Positions 24,938-33,402 of a stretch of DNA of 64,000 nucleotides are shown in pieces (the first letter of the stretch is position 1; each line of letters opens with the position of its first letter). The DNA lies in the NCBI RefSeq assembly GCF_005048155.1, contig NZ_SUMB01000009.1, positions 329,691 through 393,690 on the forward strand, read 5' to 3'. The notes below the pieces were generated by a model. The model saw only the letters and a program-made list of their open reading frames with translations. It was not told where the DNA came from and did not search any database. The DNA comes from Streptomyces piniterrae (GTDB lineage: Bacteria > Actinomycetota > Actinomycetes > Streptomycetales > Streptomycetaceae). The translations under genes were made by a program, and so were the position numbers.

Positions 24938-25862
24938 ATGAGCGATGAACCTCCCCACCGGCGCCTGCGCGGCCTGCGTGGCCTGCGCAAACCCGCGAAG
25001 AAGCGGCCCGCCGCAGTGCCGCCGGCCGAAACCGCCGAACGGCCCGATGCGCCGGAGCCGCCCCCCGAAACCACCAACAGCGTCATCAATGCCGCCCTGT
25101 ACCGGGACGGACACCGCGTCAGCACCCACGACACCCTCGCCGACACCTTCCGTCAGCTGCTCGCCACCCCGGACACGCTGGCCTGGATCGGCCTGCACCG
25201 CCCCACCCCCGCCGAACTCGTCAGCCTCGCCTCGGAGTTCGACCTCCACCCTCCCCCATAGCCCTGAACGGGCATGGGAGGTGCCCCCATGCCGTCGAGG
25301 ACGCCCTGGAGGCCCATCAACGGCCGAAACTGGAGCGCTACGGGGGAACCCTTTTCGTCGTTCTGCGCGCCGCGCGCTACCTGGACGACTCCGAGGAGGT
25401 CGACTTCGGTGAGGTGCACGTCTTCGTGGGCCGCGACTTCGTCATCACCGTGCGGCCCCGAAGCGGTCCTTTACGCCATTCTGGACGCCGTCGTGGACGG
25501 CTACGCACCGGTCGTATCCGGCGTCCAGAACGACATCGACGAAATCGAGACCGAGGTCTTCGGCGGCGATCCGCGGGTTTCCCGCCGTATTTACGAACTC
25601 TCCCGCGAGGTCGTGGAATTCCAGCGCGCCACCCGCCCGCTGAACCGCATGCTGGAGAGCCTGACCGCGGGCTTCGAGAAGTACGCCATCGACGAGGAAC
25701 TCCGCCGCTATCTGCGCGACGTGGCCGACCACGCACTACGGCATGAACTTCGAAATGATGCCGGAGCTGAAGTGGGCGGCCGGCTATCCCTTCGCCATCC
25801 TGCTGATGGCGGTCGTCTGCGTCACGCTGTATCTCATCTTCAAACGACGGGACTGGCTGTAG
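24938..25862 (+). pseudogene. corA: corA-type magnesium/cobalt transporter, multiply disrupted
   Basis: All parts of a CorA are recognisable but in three frames. (1) The N-terminus runs to SLASEFDLHP, then hits TAG at 25259 inside an inserted hairpin repeat. (2) AVEDALEAHQRPKLERYGG to GRDFVITVR continues in a second frame, then about 25 codons are missing. (3) PEAVLYAILDAVVDGY through ELRRYLRDVADHA is in a third frame, after which roughly 80 codons including TM1 are gone, leaving YGMNFEMMPEL (the GMN pore motif) and TM2 through the final TAG. It cannot make a transporter. Confidence 0.9.
25250..25290. repeat. Short hairpin repeat, copy 2, inserted in corA
   Basis: CCTCCCCCATAGCCCTGAAC followed by GGGCATGGGAGGTGCCCCCA replaces the Pro-Leu codons expected between LHP and AVED of CorA. 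The net insertion is about 35 bp, giving both an in-frame TAG and a frame change. CCCAT/ATGGG and GCCC/GGGC arms give a hairpin with a TGAA-containing loop. It is the same unit as 2371-2411. Confidence 0.75.
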
Positions 25863-25958
25863 TGCGGGGCGCCGAAGCAGCGCTCGCCCCCGCCGGAACC
25901 ACGGTTCATACGGCCCGGCCTGCGGCTGGGTGCGGACCGCTGGGTATCGTGGCGCCAC

Positions 25959-26531
25959 GTGGGCGACAGCACTCTATGGACCCTGGCGATCGCGGCGCTG
26001 ACCGGTGGCACCGCGGTGATCGCCAGTTGGGTCACCAGCCGCGGCAGTACCCAGGCCGCCAGGATCCAGGCGGAGATCGTCGCGCGATCGCAGCGCGCCG
26101 AGCGGCTGCGCGAGAGCCGGCGCGCGGCCTATCTCGATCTGATCGAAGAGACCCACCGGATAGGCGAGTTGTTCTGGGAGATATCCGCCGTGCTGCGGTC
26201 GTCCCCTTCCGCCGACCGCAGCGCCGCACTGCGCGAGCTGTACGACCGGGAGCTCGCCGAGTACGCGAAAATGCGCCGCTGTGCGCGCGTCGTGGAACTG
26301 GAGGGCCCGCCGTCGGCCGCCGCCGCGGCGCTCGCCCTGCAAAAGGCGACCGGCCCCTTCTTTGCTGCTTTCAAAGCCGAGTTGGATGCCGACGCGGACG
26401 CAGAACGCACCAGTGCCCGTTCCGATATCGACAACCATGAGGAATTCGACGCCGCCTACCACCCGTTCTGGAAGGCGCTGGAGGACTTCGTCGACGCGGC
26501 CCGCGACGCCCACCAGATGGATGAGGGCTGA
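25959..26531 (+). CDS. Hypothetical membrane-anchored coiled-coil protein
   Basis: A 190-residue protein with one N-terminal hydrophobic segment (TLWTLAIAALTGGTAVIASW), followed by an Arg/Glu/Ala-rich helical region (RIQAEIVARSQRAERLRESR) and further helices without catalytic motifs. Common Streptomyces architecture of unknown function. GTG at 25959 is the earliest start; no clear Shine-Dalgarno sequence was seen, so it may be leaderless or start slightly differently. It lies 97 bp after the corA relic. Confidence 0.65.
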   Translation: MGDSTLWTLAIAALTGGTAVIASWVTSRGSTQAARIQAEIVARSQRAERLRESRRAAYLDLIEETHRIGELFWEISAVLRSSPSADRSAALRELYDRELAEYAKMRRCARVVELEGPPSAAAAALALQKATGPFFAAFKAELDADADAERTSARSDIDNHEEFDAAYHPFWKALEDFVDAARDAHQMDEG

Positions 26532-26582
26532 CCCGGGCAATCGCCGCACGGAAACCAGAGGGAGGGTCGCGGCGCAGCGGCT

Positions 26583-26613
26583 GGGCCCCCGTACCGCGTT
26601 CCGTACGGGGCCC
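26583..26613. terminator. Bidirectional terminator hairpin
   Basis: GGGCCCCCGTAC pairs with GTACGGGGCCC around a CGCGTTCC-type loop, between two convergent genes (the 25959 gene and geosmin synthase). Confidence 0.8.
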
Positions 26614-26656
26614 GGCCGGCGCCGGCCAGTCGACAAGTTCCTTGCGCCCGCGTCCG

Positions 26657-29014
26657 TTATCCCGCGCTCAGGCTCGGCACCGGCGGAAGAAGTCGCGCGG
26701 CCGAGGTGCCCAGCCCCGTCGGTCCGGCGAGCCAAATCGGTGCGGTCAGTCCGTGGCTCAGGTATTCCTCGCGGTAGCGGCGGCAGTCCTGGTGCCAGGT
26801 GAGAATTCCGGCCATCCAGTTCTCCAGCTCCTTCACATAGCCGGCGAGAACCGCACGTGCATCTTCGGAGAGCTTGAAGTCGTCGTAGACGATGGGGAGT
26901 TCATTGGCCGCTACATGCTGGAATTCGTGCATACGGGACGTCATCAGGTCATGGATGATGGTCAGCGCGGTCGGGTAGTCGCAGTCGAAGAAGTTCTGGA
27001 CGACCAGGATGCCGTTGTGGACCTCGCCCTCGTACTCGATCTCCTTCTGGTAGGAGAAGACGTCGTTGAGCAGACAGGCGTAATCGGCGGCGGCGTTCTC
27101 CAGTGAGCGCATCGGGCCGGTGCGATAGATCTCGGGCGGGACCTGCCGCCCGTGTCCGATACGGCTCAGGGCCATCGTGAGGTCGGAGCCGAAGGTCGCC
27201 CGGCGCATCTCGATGTAGTCGACCGGGTCGGGGATACGATTCAGCGCCTGGTTTTCCAGCTCCCAGAGCCAGCTGGTGAGCATCTTCTCGATGGTGGCAC
27301 GGAACGTCACCCGCGCCTCGGGAGTCATCGGACCCGCCGTACGGGTCCACAGGTCCGCAAGGCCGCGTTCGAGGGCGTTGGCCGGTTCGATCGTGGGCGC
27401 CGAGGAATCGACGGTCATCAGCTCCAACAGGCGCGCGGTGCACTCCTTGGCCGCGGCCAGAGCGCGGGTCCGTCCGAAGACCGCGGGGTAGTAGTCGTCC
27501 GCGTAGGTGCCCCAGGCCAGCCACTCGGAGTCCAGGTCGAGTTGTTCCGGGCCGGCGTCCGGGTGGAGGCCGGCCGCGCAGAGCGCGAAGTCGTAACGGG
27601 CCATCGAAGGCTCGTCCCACACACCGGAGAAGGGCACTCCGGGCTGCGGCTGGAGCATGCCCATACGGTGCGCCCACGCGATGACGTTTCGGCGGGAGGC
27701 GTCCAGATGCGGGCTGAGCGTGGTGGTGAACGGCATGTAGATGTCGGGGATTTGGGACGGCCCGACCTTTGTGTACGGGACGTGGCTGTGGCTGCGGAGG
27801 CGCTGCCCGAAATCCCTGGCGAGCGCCGTCTTCAAGTCGGCCGCCGAGGTACCGAGGCCGCTGAGGGCGAAGGGCGACCAGGGCACGGAGGATTCGGGAG
27901 GGGAGGAGGATTCGGAGGACGTGGGTGACAGGGATGACGAGAGGGAGGACGGCGGGGACGACGACAGCTGGGCCCCGGATGCCGTGCCGGCCGCCGCGCC
28001 GAGTCCCGCCTCTGCTGCCGCTCCCCCGCCATTCATGTACCGGCTGGACCGCATATGCCATTCGTGACCGCCGGACTGCCAGTCCTGGAGCCCCTTCGCA
28101 TACGCCAGAACATCCGCGCAGGACCGCGGGTCGAGCCCCTTCTCCACGAAAAGCGCCGGGAGTTCGCCCAGCACGGTGTTCTCGAACTGCTGGAGTCGCG
28201 AGGTGATGAGTTCGTTGACGGCGTCGGCGGCCTCCTGCGTGGTGCAGTTCAGAAATGTCTCCAGCACCAGAACGCCATTGCTCAGCTCTCCTTCGTCCTC
28301 CGTCTCCCGCTGGTAGGAGAAAAGGTCGTTACGCAGATGTACGGCGTCGGAGAAGGTGTCCTTGAGGACCCTCAGGGGACGCGAATCGGCTACCGCCGCG
28401 GGCACCTCGGCGCTGGTCGCGAACTCCACCAGTCCCGCCGACCACGGCGCTCCGCCGACCTTGCGTCGCATCTCGATGTACTCGACGGGATTGGGCACGC
28501 GGTGGATATTGATATTGGACAGTTCCCACAGCGATTCATTGAGCAGATGCTCGGTCGCCTCGGCGAACCGCGCCCGCCAGTCCATGGACATATGCGGAAC
28601 GGTGCGCGTCCACAGATCCGCCAGTCCCGCTTCGACGGGATTTGTCGGCTCGGGCATGGGCGTGGACAGATCCATCGGCATAAAGGCCGGCAGCCGGTCC
28701 AGATACTCCTTGCCGCCCTCGCGGTCCAGCGTCCGCTTGAACCTCTCCAGGAAGTGGTCGTCGAAGAAGAAGACCCACACATACCAGTCCGTCACCAGCG
28801 AGAGCGCCGGCTCCGGGGCGTCCGGGTGTGTATAGGAGCACAGCAGGGCATAGTCATGTGCATCGAGGTCCCGCTCCTCCCAGATGCCCGATCCTTCGAG
28901 CATCCCCATGCTGCGGGCCCATGTTTTCGAGTGCTTCCGCGCCTCCTCCAGATGCGGGTTCAGCCGTGCCGGATAAGGGGTGTAGAAGCTCGGCAATTCG
29001 AATGGTTGTGTCAT
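26657..29014 (-). CDS. geoA: Geosmin synthase (bifunctional germacradienol synthase / germacradienol-cleaving)
   Basis: A 785-residue protein of two class I terpene cyclase domains. The N-terminal domain has the Mg-binding DDHFLERF near residue 86 and NDLFSYQRETEDE; it cyclises farnesyl diphosphate to germacradienol. The C-terminal domain has DDYYPAVF and NDVFSYQKEIEYE; it converts germacradienol to geosmin plus acetone. A Ser/Pro/Ala-rich linker of about 70 residues (around residues 340-410) makes it longer than the 726-residue S. coelicolor protein. ATG at 29014 (MTQPFELPSFY) is preceded by GAGAGG. Soluble, cytoplasmic; monocistronic. Confidence 0.96.
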   Translation of the reverse strand: MTQPFELPSFYTPYPARLNPHLEEARKHSKTWARSMGMLEGSGIWEERDLDAHDYALLCSYTHPDAPEPALSLVTDWYVWVFFFDDHFLERFKRTLDREGGKEYLDRLPAFMPMDLSTPMPEPTNPVEAGLADLWTRTVPHMSMDWRARFAEATEHLLNESLWELSNINIHRVPNPVEYIEMRRKVGGAPWSAGLVEFATSAEVPAAVADSRPLRVLKDTFSDAVHLRNDLFSYQRETEDEGELSNGVLVLETFLNCTTQEAADAVNELITSRLQQFENTVLGELPALFVEKGLDPRSCADVLAYAKGLQDWQSGGHEWHMRSSRYMNGGGAAAEAGLGAAAGTASGAQLSSSPPSSLSSSLSPTSSESSSPPESSVPWSPFALSGLGTSAADLKTALARDFGQRLRSHSHVPYTKVGPSQIPDIYMPFTTTLSPHLDASRRNVIAWAHRMGMLQPQPGVPFSGVWDEPSMARYDFALCAAGLHPDAGPEQLDLDSEWLAWGTYADDYYPAVFGRTRALAAAKECTARLLELMTVDSSAPTIEPANALERGLADLWTRTAGPMTPEARVTFRATIEKMLTSWLWELENQALNRIPDPVDYIEMRRATFGSDLTMALSRIGHGRQVPPEIYRTGPMRSLENAAADYACLLNDVFSYQKEIEYEGEVHNGILVVQNFFDCDYPTALTIIHDLMTSRMHEFQHVAANELPIVYDDFKLSEDARAVLAGYVKELENWMAGILTWHQDCRRYREEYLSHGLTAPIWLAGPTGLGTSAARLLPPVPSLSAG

Positions 29015-29186
29015 CGCTGCTGACCTCTCCCGATACGCACGGAAGGAAGGCGTGCCGCAGTACGCCCCCCCTGACGGGCACAGCACTACCCCGGGGTGCG
29101 CCGCGGTAGACGTCGCGATCGGATCTTCAGCCCGGCATTCCCGAGGCCCGCTCACGCATTCGAACTGCCCCTGAATTCCTTACCGT

Positions 29187-29912
29187 TCAACAGCCGGCAG
29201 GAGCGTCGACGGAACCCCGATATTGCATGACCCGGTAGTTCTTGTCGTCGTACCACTGACTGACCGCGATATGGAAGTTGTCCAAGGTCGAGCCAGGAAT
29301 GATGAATCCGCCGTACGGGCTGGTGACGAGGAGCCCGCCCTGCTGGTCGGGTGGGCCGTTGACGATGAGGGTCTGCTCGGGCGTGGTGAACAGGTCCGAA
29401 GTCGGCAGCGGGAAGACCTGGCCCTGATCTCCGGCTGGTTCAGCGGCGCCGGCGCCATGTCCAGCCAGGTGAAGGCGTACCCGCCGCCCATCGCGCGCAG
29501 GCAGATCTCGCCCCAGGTACGGGGCCTGGCGACGGCGGTCGGCGGATTGCCCCAGGCCCAGTTGCCGTCGGCGAACCCCCCATGGCTCGTACGCGGCGGG
29601 GTCGCCGACCTGGTCGTGGCCGACGCGGTGCAGCAGCAGGCCGGAGACCTGCCGGCGGTTGAGCTCCGACGACAGGACGTAGCAGAAGCCGTCGTCGGCC
29701 ACCGCGTAGGTCTTCTGCTGGAACTGCCCTTCATACAGGCCGCGATCCCATTCGCAGAGGTACTCCCAGGTCTCCCCGTCGTCGGTGGAACGCCAGAGGT
29801 CCGTGTGATGGGTGTCGTAGATCGGGCCGCGCATGAGGTGCAGGTACATCGAGTCGCCGATGATGAACACGTCGGACGGCAGGACGGTCGTGTAGCGTTC
29901 CGGGCCGCCCGG
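29187..29912 (-). pseudogene. DUF4185 (beta-propeller, glycoside-hydrolase-like) protein, truncated and frameshifted
   Basis: Minus-strand segments of one protein lie in different frames: SDVFIIGDSMYLHLMRGPIY to DPAAYEPWG, then FADGNWAWGNPPTAVARP to MAPAPLNQPE, then QVFPLPTSDLFTTPEQTLIV to the end. The first break is at a G6 run near 29577 (one G too many); the second is near 29437. The N-terminal third, including any signal peptide, is missing because the frame runs into the end of the next gene. Secreted family members carry a Tat/Sec signal. Sequencing error could explain the G6 shift but not the truncation. Confidence 0.8.
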
Positions 29913-29953
29913 GTGGTCCGGAGGCACCGGCAGATGACAGGAACCGCCACGGG

Positions 29954-31438
29954 CTACCGGGCGGTGCCTGCCGGAGTGCCGGGTCCGCCGGCACTGTCGA
30001 GCAGTGTTCGGGCGGTGCGCGTACGAGGGTGATCGGAGCCGAAGGCGCGGTCGCAGGCGCGTGCCGCGTCCTCGGCCAGGCGCCGCGCGTCGTCCCATGT
30101 CAGCTTGTCCAGCCTGGCGTTGGTGCCCGCCGTGCGGTCGAGAAACCGGACCACGGGGGCCGGGAACATGCCGACGGCCCGCGACCGGCTCGCGCCCTCC
30201 TCCTGCAAGGAACGGAGCGCCGCCACGGTCACCTCCGCATGTGCGAGGCGGATCAGCGCGTCGTCCCGTGGACTGTCCCGTTCGAGTGCGGCCGTGTCGC
30301 GAAAGGCGAGGGCGTCGCGGACCAAGGAGACGGCTTCCAGCCACAGACGCTGCCGGCCGAGCACCCGTGCCCGATGCAACTGGCCCAGTATGCGCGCCGG
30401 GTGCGCGGCGCCCAGGACCCGCCAGTACAGCCCGACGGCCGTGAACAGCAGCCGCTCGCACTCGGCGTAGCGGCGTTGCCCGTAGAGTGCGTCGGCCAAC
30501 GCGTGCTGTACGTCGGCGACATGCGCCAGCACATCGCAGTCGACCGGGGAGAGCCGGCTCGTGAACGGGCCCTTGGAGTTCTCCCGGAGCATCTCGGCCA
30601 GGCTGGGGCCGGTGCGGCCGGCCAGCGACAGACCTCGTCCGCTCGCCTTCTGTTCCGCCTGCGCGAGCAGCGGACGGAGTACGGCTTCCGCCTCGCCGAA
30701 GTGGCCGCAGTGGTTGTGGAGTTGGCCGAGTGCGAGGGCGTCGGCGGCTCTGGCGTCCGATTCGCCGAACCCGGTCGCCGCTCCGGTGCGGGATCCGGTA
30801 GCGGGCCCGGCGGCCCCGGCCGTCGACTCGACGGTCCGGTCGGCGAACGGCAGGGCCTCCTCGTAGCGTCCGCGCCTCTCGTACGCGTCCCGTACCCGGC
30901 GCGCGGCGGCGACCGGCCGTACGTGATCACGGCCGGGGCGCCACAGCAGCGCCATCACATGCGGAGCGAAGAGGTCCAGCTCCGGGCCGTCGGGGGACCG
31001 GGGCATGGCGTGGTCCAGCAATGCCGCGGCACAGGTGCTCAGTTGTGTGCGTGCGTCGTCGGTCAGCTCCCTGGCCGCTCGCGTGACGGCTGCCGGGTCC
31101 GCTCGGACGCACGCGACCGGCGGACCGGGAGCGGGAGCGGCCGCGGGTTCGGCGTCCGCCCCGCTCGGAGCACCGGACGCCGCCCGCAGCGCGTCGAGTT
31201 CGGACGCCACCCGCTCCGCCGACAGTCCCGGCATACGGACGGCGGCCACGGCCTCGGGGGACAGCACGGACACCGGGAGCGGGGCGTCGGCGAAGCACGA
31301 CAGCAGGTGCGGCAGCGAGAACCGGGCCGGCTTTCCGGGGGATTCGCCCTGCTGATAGGTGATGTGCAGATCACGGGCGGCCTGGTAGCTCTGCGCCTGG
31401 TCGCGCGCGTCCGACCGGAAGGACGCCCCGTCGCTCAT
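29954..31438 (-). CDS. TPR-like helical repeat protein with N-terminal YQAARD motif
   Basis: A 494-residue, soluble, Arg/Ala-rich protein. The middle and C-terminal parts show degenerate tetratricopeptide-like pairs (ALGQLHNHCGHFGEAEAVLR, ADALYGQRRYAECERLLFTA, ARVLGRQRLWLEAVSLVRDA). The N-terminus carries SYQAARDLHITYQQ, matching the tail of its operon partner. No nuclease, NTPase or protease motif was seen. The start overlaps the stop of the upstream small gene (ATGA). Such pairs are frequent in Streptomyces near STAND/NACHT-type conflict genes; none is present here. Function unknown. Confidence 0.7.
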   Translation of the reverse strand: MSDGASFRSDARDQAQSYQAARDLHITYQQGESPGKPARFSLPHLLSCFADAPLPVSVLSPEAVAAVRMPGLSAERVASELDALRAASGAPSGADAEPAAAPAPGPPVACVRADPAAVTRAARELTDDARTQLSTCAAALLDHAMPRSPDGPELDLFAPHVMALLWRPGRDHVRPVAAARRVRDAYERRGRYEEALPFADRTVESTAGAAGPATGSRTGAATGFGESDARAADALALGQLHNHCGHFGEAEAVLRPLLAQAEQKASGRGLSLAGRTGPSLAEMLRENSKGPFTSRLSPVDCDVLAHVADVQHALADALYGQRRYAECERLLFTAVGLYWRVLGAAHPARILGQLHRARVLGRQRLWLEAVSLVRDALAFRDTAALERDSPRDDALIRLAHAEVTVAALRSLQEEGASRSRAVGMFPAPVVRFLDRTAGTNARLDKLTWDDARRLAEDAARACDRAFGSDHPRTRTARTLLDSAGGPGTPAGTAR

Positions 31439-31854
31439 GGCTTCTGCACTCGCAGGTCGCGCCCCGCCTGGTAGATCTGGGCGTGCCCCTCGGCGCGCGC
31501 CTGGAGATGCACGCCGGCGGAGGGAGGTTCCGTGGCCCCGGCCGCGCGCCCCGCCTCCTCCAGTACGCGCCGCAACTCGTCGGCGGCCGCCGGGTCGTCC
31601 CGTAGCACCCGCAGCAGTCGTCGCTGCCACTCACCGACCAGTTCCCGTTCCGTCGCGTCGCCGTCGTCGCCCTCGGTCCGGGCCTCGACGAGTTCGGCAC
31701 GCGCCTCGTCGAGGTCCCGGCCGACGGCGTCGGCGTCGGCGGGCCGAACCCGCCGCCACAGTGCGACCACACCCTCCCTGGCCTGGCCCCAGGCCTCCGT
31801 CACCATCAGCCCGACCAGGGCCGTACCCGCACTGGCAAGGATCGGATCCACCAC
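31435..31854 (-). CDS. Small protein with hydrophobic N-terminus and C-terminal YQAGRD motif
   Basis: A 139-residue protein. A hydrophobic N-terminal stretch (ILASAGTALVGLMVTEAWGQ) leads to a helical charged region (LDEARAELVEARTEGDD, LVGEWQRRLLRVLRDDP) and ends in AQIYQAGRDLRVQKP. It is a widespread Streptomyces architecture with no assigned function. GTG 31854 chosen (31851 equally possible); the upstream in-frame extension looks non-coding. It is the first gene of a coupled pair with the TPR-like protein that bears the matching motif, suggesting that the two proteins associate through it (inference). Confidence 0.65.
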   Translation of the reverse strand: MVDPILASAGTALVGLMVTEAWGQAREGVVALWRRVRPADADAVGRDLDEARAELVEARTEGDDGDATERELVGEWQRRLLRVLRDDPAAADELRRVLEEAGRAAGATEPPSAGVHLQARAEGHAQIYQAGRDLRVQKP

Positions 31855-31938
31855 TCCACCGCCCCGTTCCGGCACACCGTTTCGCCATCGTGTGGTCAAC
31901 AGCGTGGCACGGCGGCGGAGGGGTGCGCCGCGGAACGG

Positions 31939-33033
31939 TCACTTCCTGCGGTAGAGGAACTCCGGTCCGTAGGTGCGCCCGCTGCCGTCGGGAAGCGGGA
32001 TGACGACGATCTGGGAAGCGATCAGGCGCATCTCCCCCATGGCGCCGATGGCCTTCCCGATCAGTGCCTTCGATCCGTCTTCCGTCAGCCAGGCGTCCTC
32101 GAGGTAGCGCAGCATGCTGGTGTAGGTCTCGTTGAAGCTGTCCAGCAGTTTCTGGGTGTCCGTGTCCGGCCGGTTGATCGGGTCTCGCTGCCAGCCGCCG
32201 CGCGGGACCATCGCCACCGGATGGGCTCGGGGCAGTTCGACGGGCGGGCCGGTGAACTCCCACTTGCCCGACGTGGGGTTCTTCTCCAGTTTCTTACCGT
32301 GGAACATCTGCCGGAACGTGTAGTAATGCGCGAGCTCATCTTTGTAGCCGGGGTAGGGATTCACGGGTGACGCACTGGTCCCCTCTCCCTGCTCCTTGAT
32401 GATGTCGATCGCCTTCTCGATGGCTGCGAGGTTCCTCAGGGGAACGATGTCGTTCCCCTTGCCGTGCTTCACACCGAGCGGGAATTCGACCTGGCGCGCT
32501 CCCGTGATCTCCGACTCCGGGATGGTCCTGAAGGTGTCCAGGATCTTGTTGTAGAACACACCGATGGAGGTGTAGGTCTCGCCCGCCTGGAGTCCCATCG
32601 TGACAATCGGCGTTTCCGGCTTCTCGATTTCGGAGAACAGTTCCACCGAGTCCCTGTTCAGTCCGCTGAGGAAGGCGCGGATACAGGGGCGTACGCCGCC
32701 GGGGAGCGGCCCGGGGTACTTGGGGATGACCGCCTCGTCGGCGATGAAAGGGGTGCCGCCGATGGTGGTGAGCATGTTGCACACCAGGCCCATGTGGGAC
32801 ATCTCATCGAAGATGATCTCCCGGATATCGCGGTAGATGGTGTTCCCGCTGTCGTCGTCGAGGTTCTGCTCAATCGACCACAGGGCGATGGAGTACGGCG
32901 GAATGGTGGCGATCTCGATGAGAATGGCTTGCTGCAGGGCCTCTCTGAGCCATTCCACACCGCATTCCTCGGTGGGTGTGCGGAGCAGCCGGGTGATGGT
33001 GTCACTTTCGTAGCGGGGCATGATCGCGGTCAT
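31939..33033 (-). CDS. Stand-alone ferritin-like protein of the VioB/RebD N-terminal type
   Basis: A 364-residue cytoplasmic protein. Diiron-type ligands fit E40 (ILIEIATIPPYSIALW), E77 and H80 (FDEMSHMGL), E233 and H236 (DELAHYYTF), the pattern of the ferritin-like domain found at the N-terminus of iminophenylpyruvate/indolepyruvate-imine dimer synthases such as VioB and RebD. The large C-terminal part of those proteins is absent. AAGGAGCCGAC precedes the ATG at 33033. It is transcribed away from an operon with two amino acid oxidases, which could supply imine substrates. Role in oxidative imine chemistry inferred. Confidence 0.8.
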   Translation of the reverse strand: MTAIMPRYESDTITRLLRTPTEECGVEWLREALQQAILIEIATIPPYSIALWSIEQNLDDDSGNTIYRDIREIIFDEMSHMGLVCNMLTTIGGTPFIADEAVIPKYPGPLPGGVRPCIRAFLSGLNRDSVELFSEIEKPETPIVTMGLQAGETYTSIGVFYNKILDTFRTIPESEITGARQVEFPLGVKHGKGNDIVPLRNLAAIEKAIDIIKEQGEGTSASPVNPYPGYKDELAHYYTFRQMFHGKKLEKNPTSGKWEFTGPPVELPRAHPVAMVPRGGWQRDPINRPDTDTQKLLDSFNETYTSMLRYLEDAWLTEDGSKALIGKAIGAMGEMRLIASQIVVIPLPDGSGRTYGPEFLYRRK

Positions 33034-33402
33034 GTCGGCTCCTTGACGGATTCGGTCGGCACCCCTCGCGGTGCATCCCTGACTCTGCTCACTGCGCGGC
33101 GTCGTCCACCGCGACCGACGCGAACTCACTGGTTCGAGTAGCGCCCGTGCTCCAGTTGGCGCCGGTGCTTCTGCGGGCCGTCGGATTCGATGTTGGGCTG
33201 ACAGCGCAAGCCGTGCGTCGGCTGTTTCGGTGTGCCCTTGCGGCTGGTCAGTCATATGCCCCAGGCAAGCGCCATATTGCACCGGAAGCATCGCTAAGCA
33301 CCCCACCGGACTTCGGGCAGGGCCACGTCACGTCCCGAAAACGGCACGTCACAAGGCTCCGCACAGGACTCCGGGCACAACCCAGAGAAGGAGAAAACAC
33401 GA
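33034..33402. promoter_or_regulatory. Divergent promoter region of the oxidase cluster
   Basis: The 369-bp gap between the ferritin-like gene and the DyP operon. It contains a direct repeat CACGTCAC at 33324-33331 and 33345-33352, exactly two helical turns (21 bp) apart and 50-80 bp before the DyP start, a reasonable activator site. No hexamer pair was convincing enough to call. Confidence 0.4.

Noticed and set aside
31435..31940. Plus-strand basic frame opposite the small YQAGRD gene
   Set aside because: Arg/Pro-rich mirror frame; the minus-strand pair has coupled starts and conserved motif.
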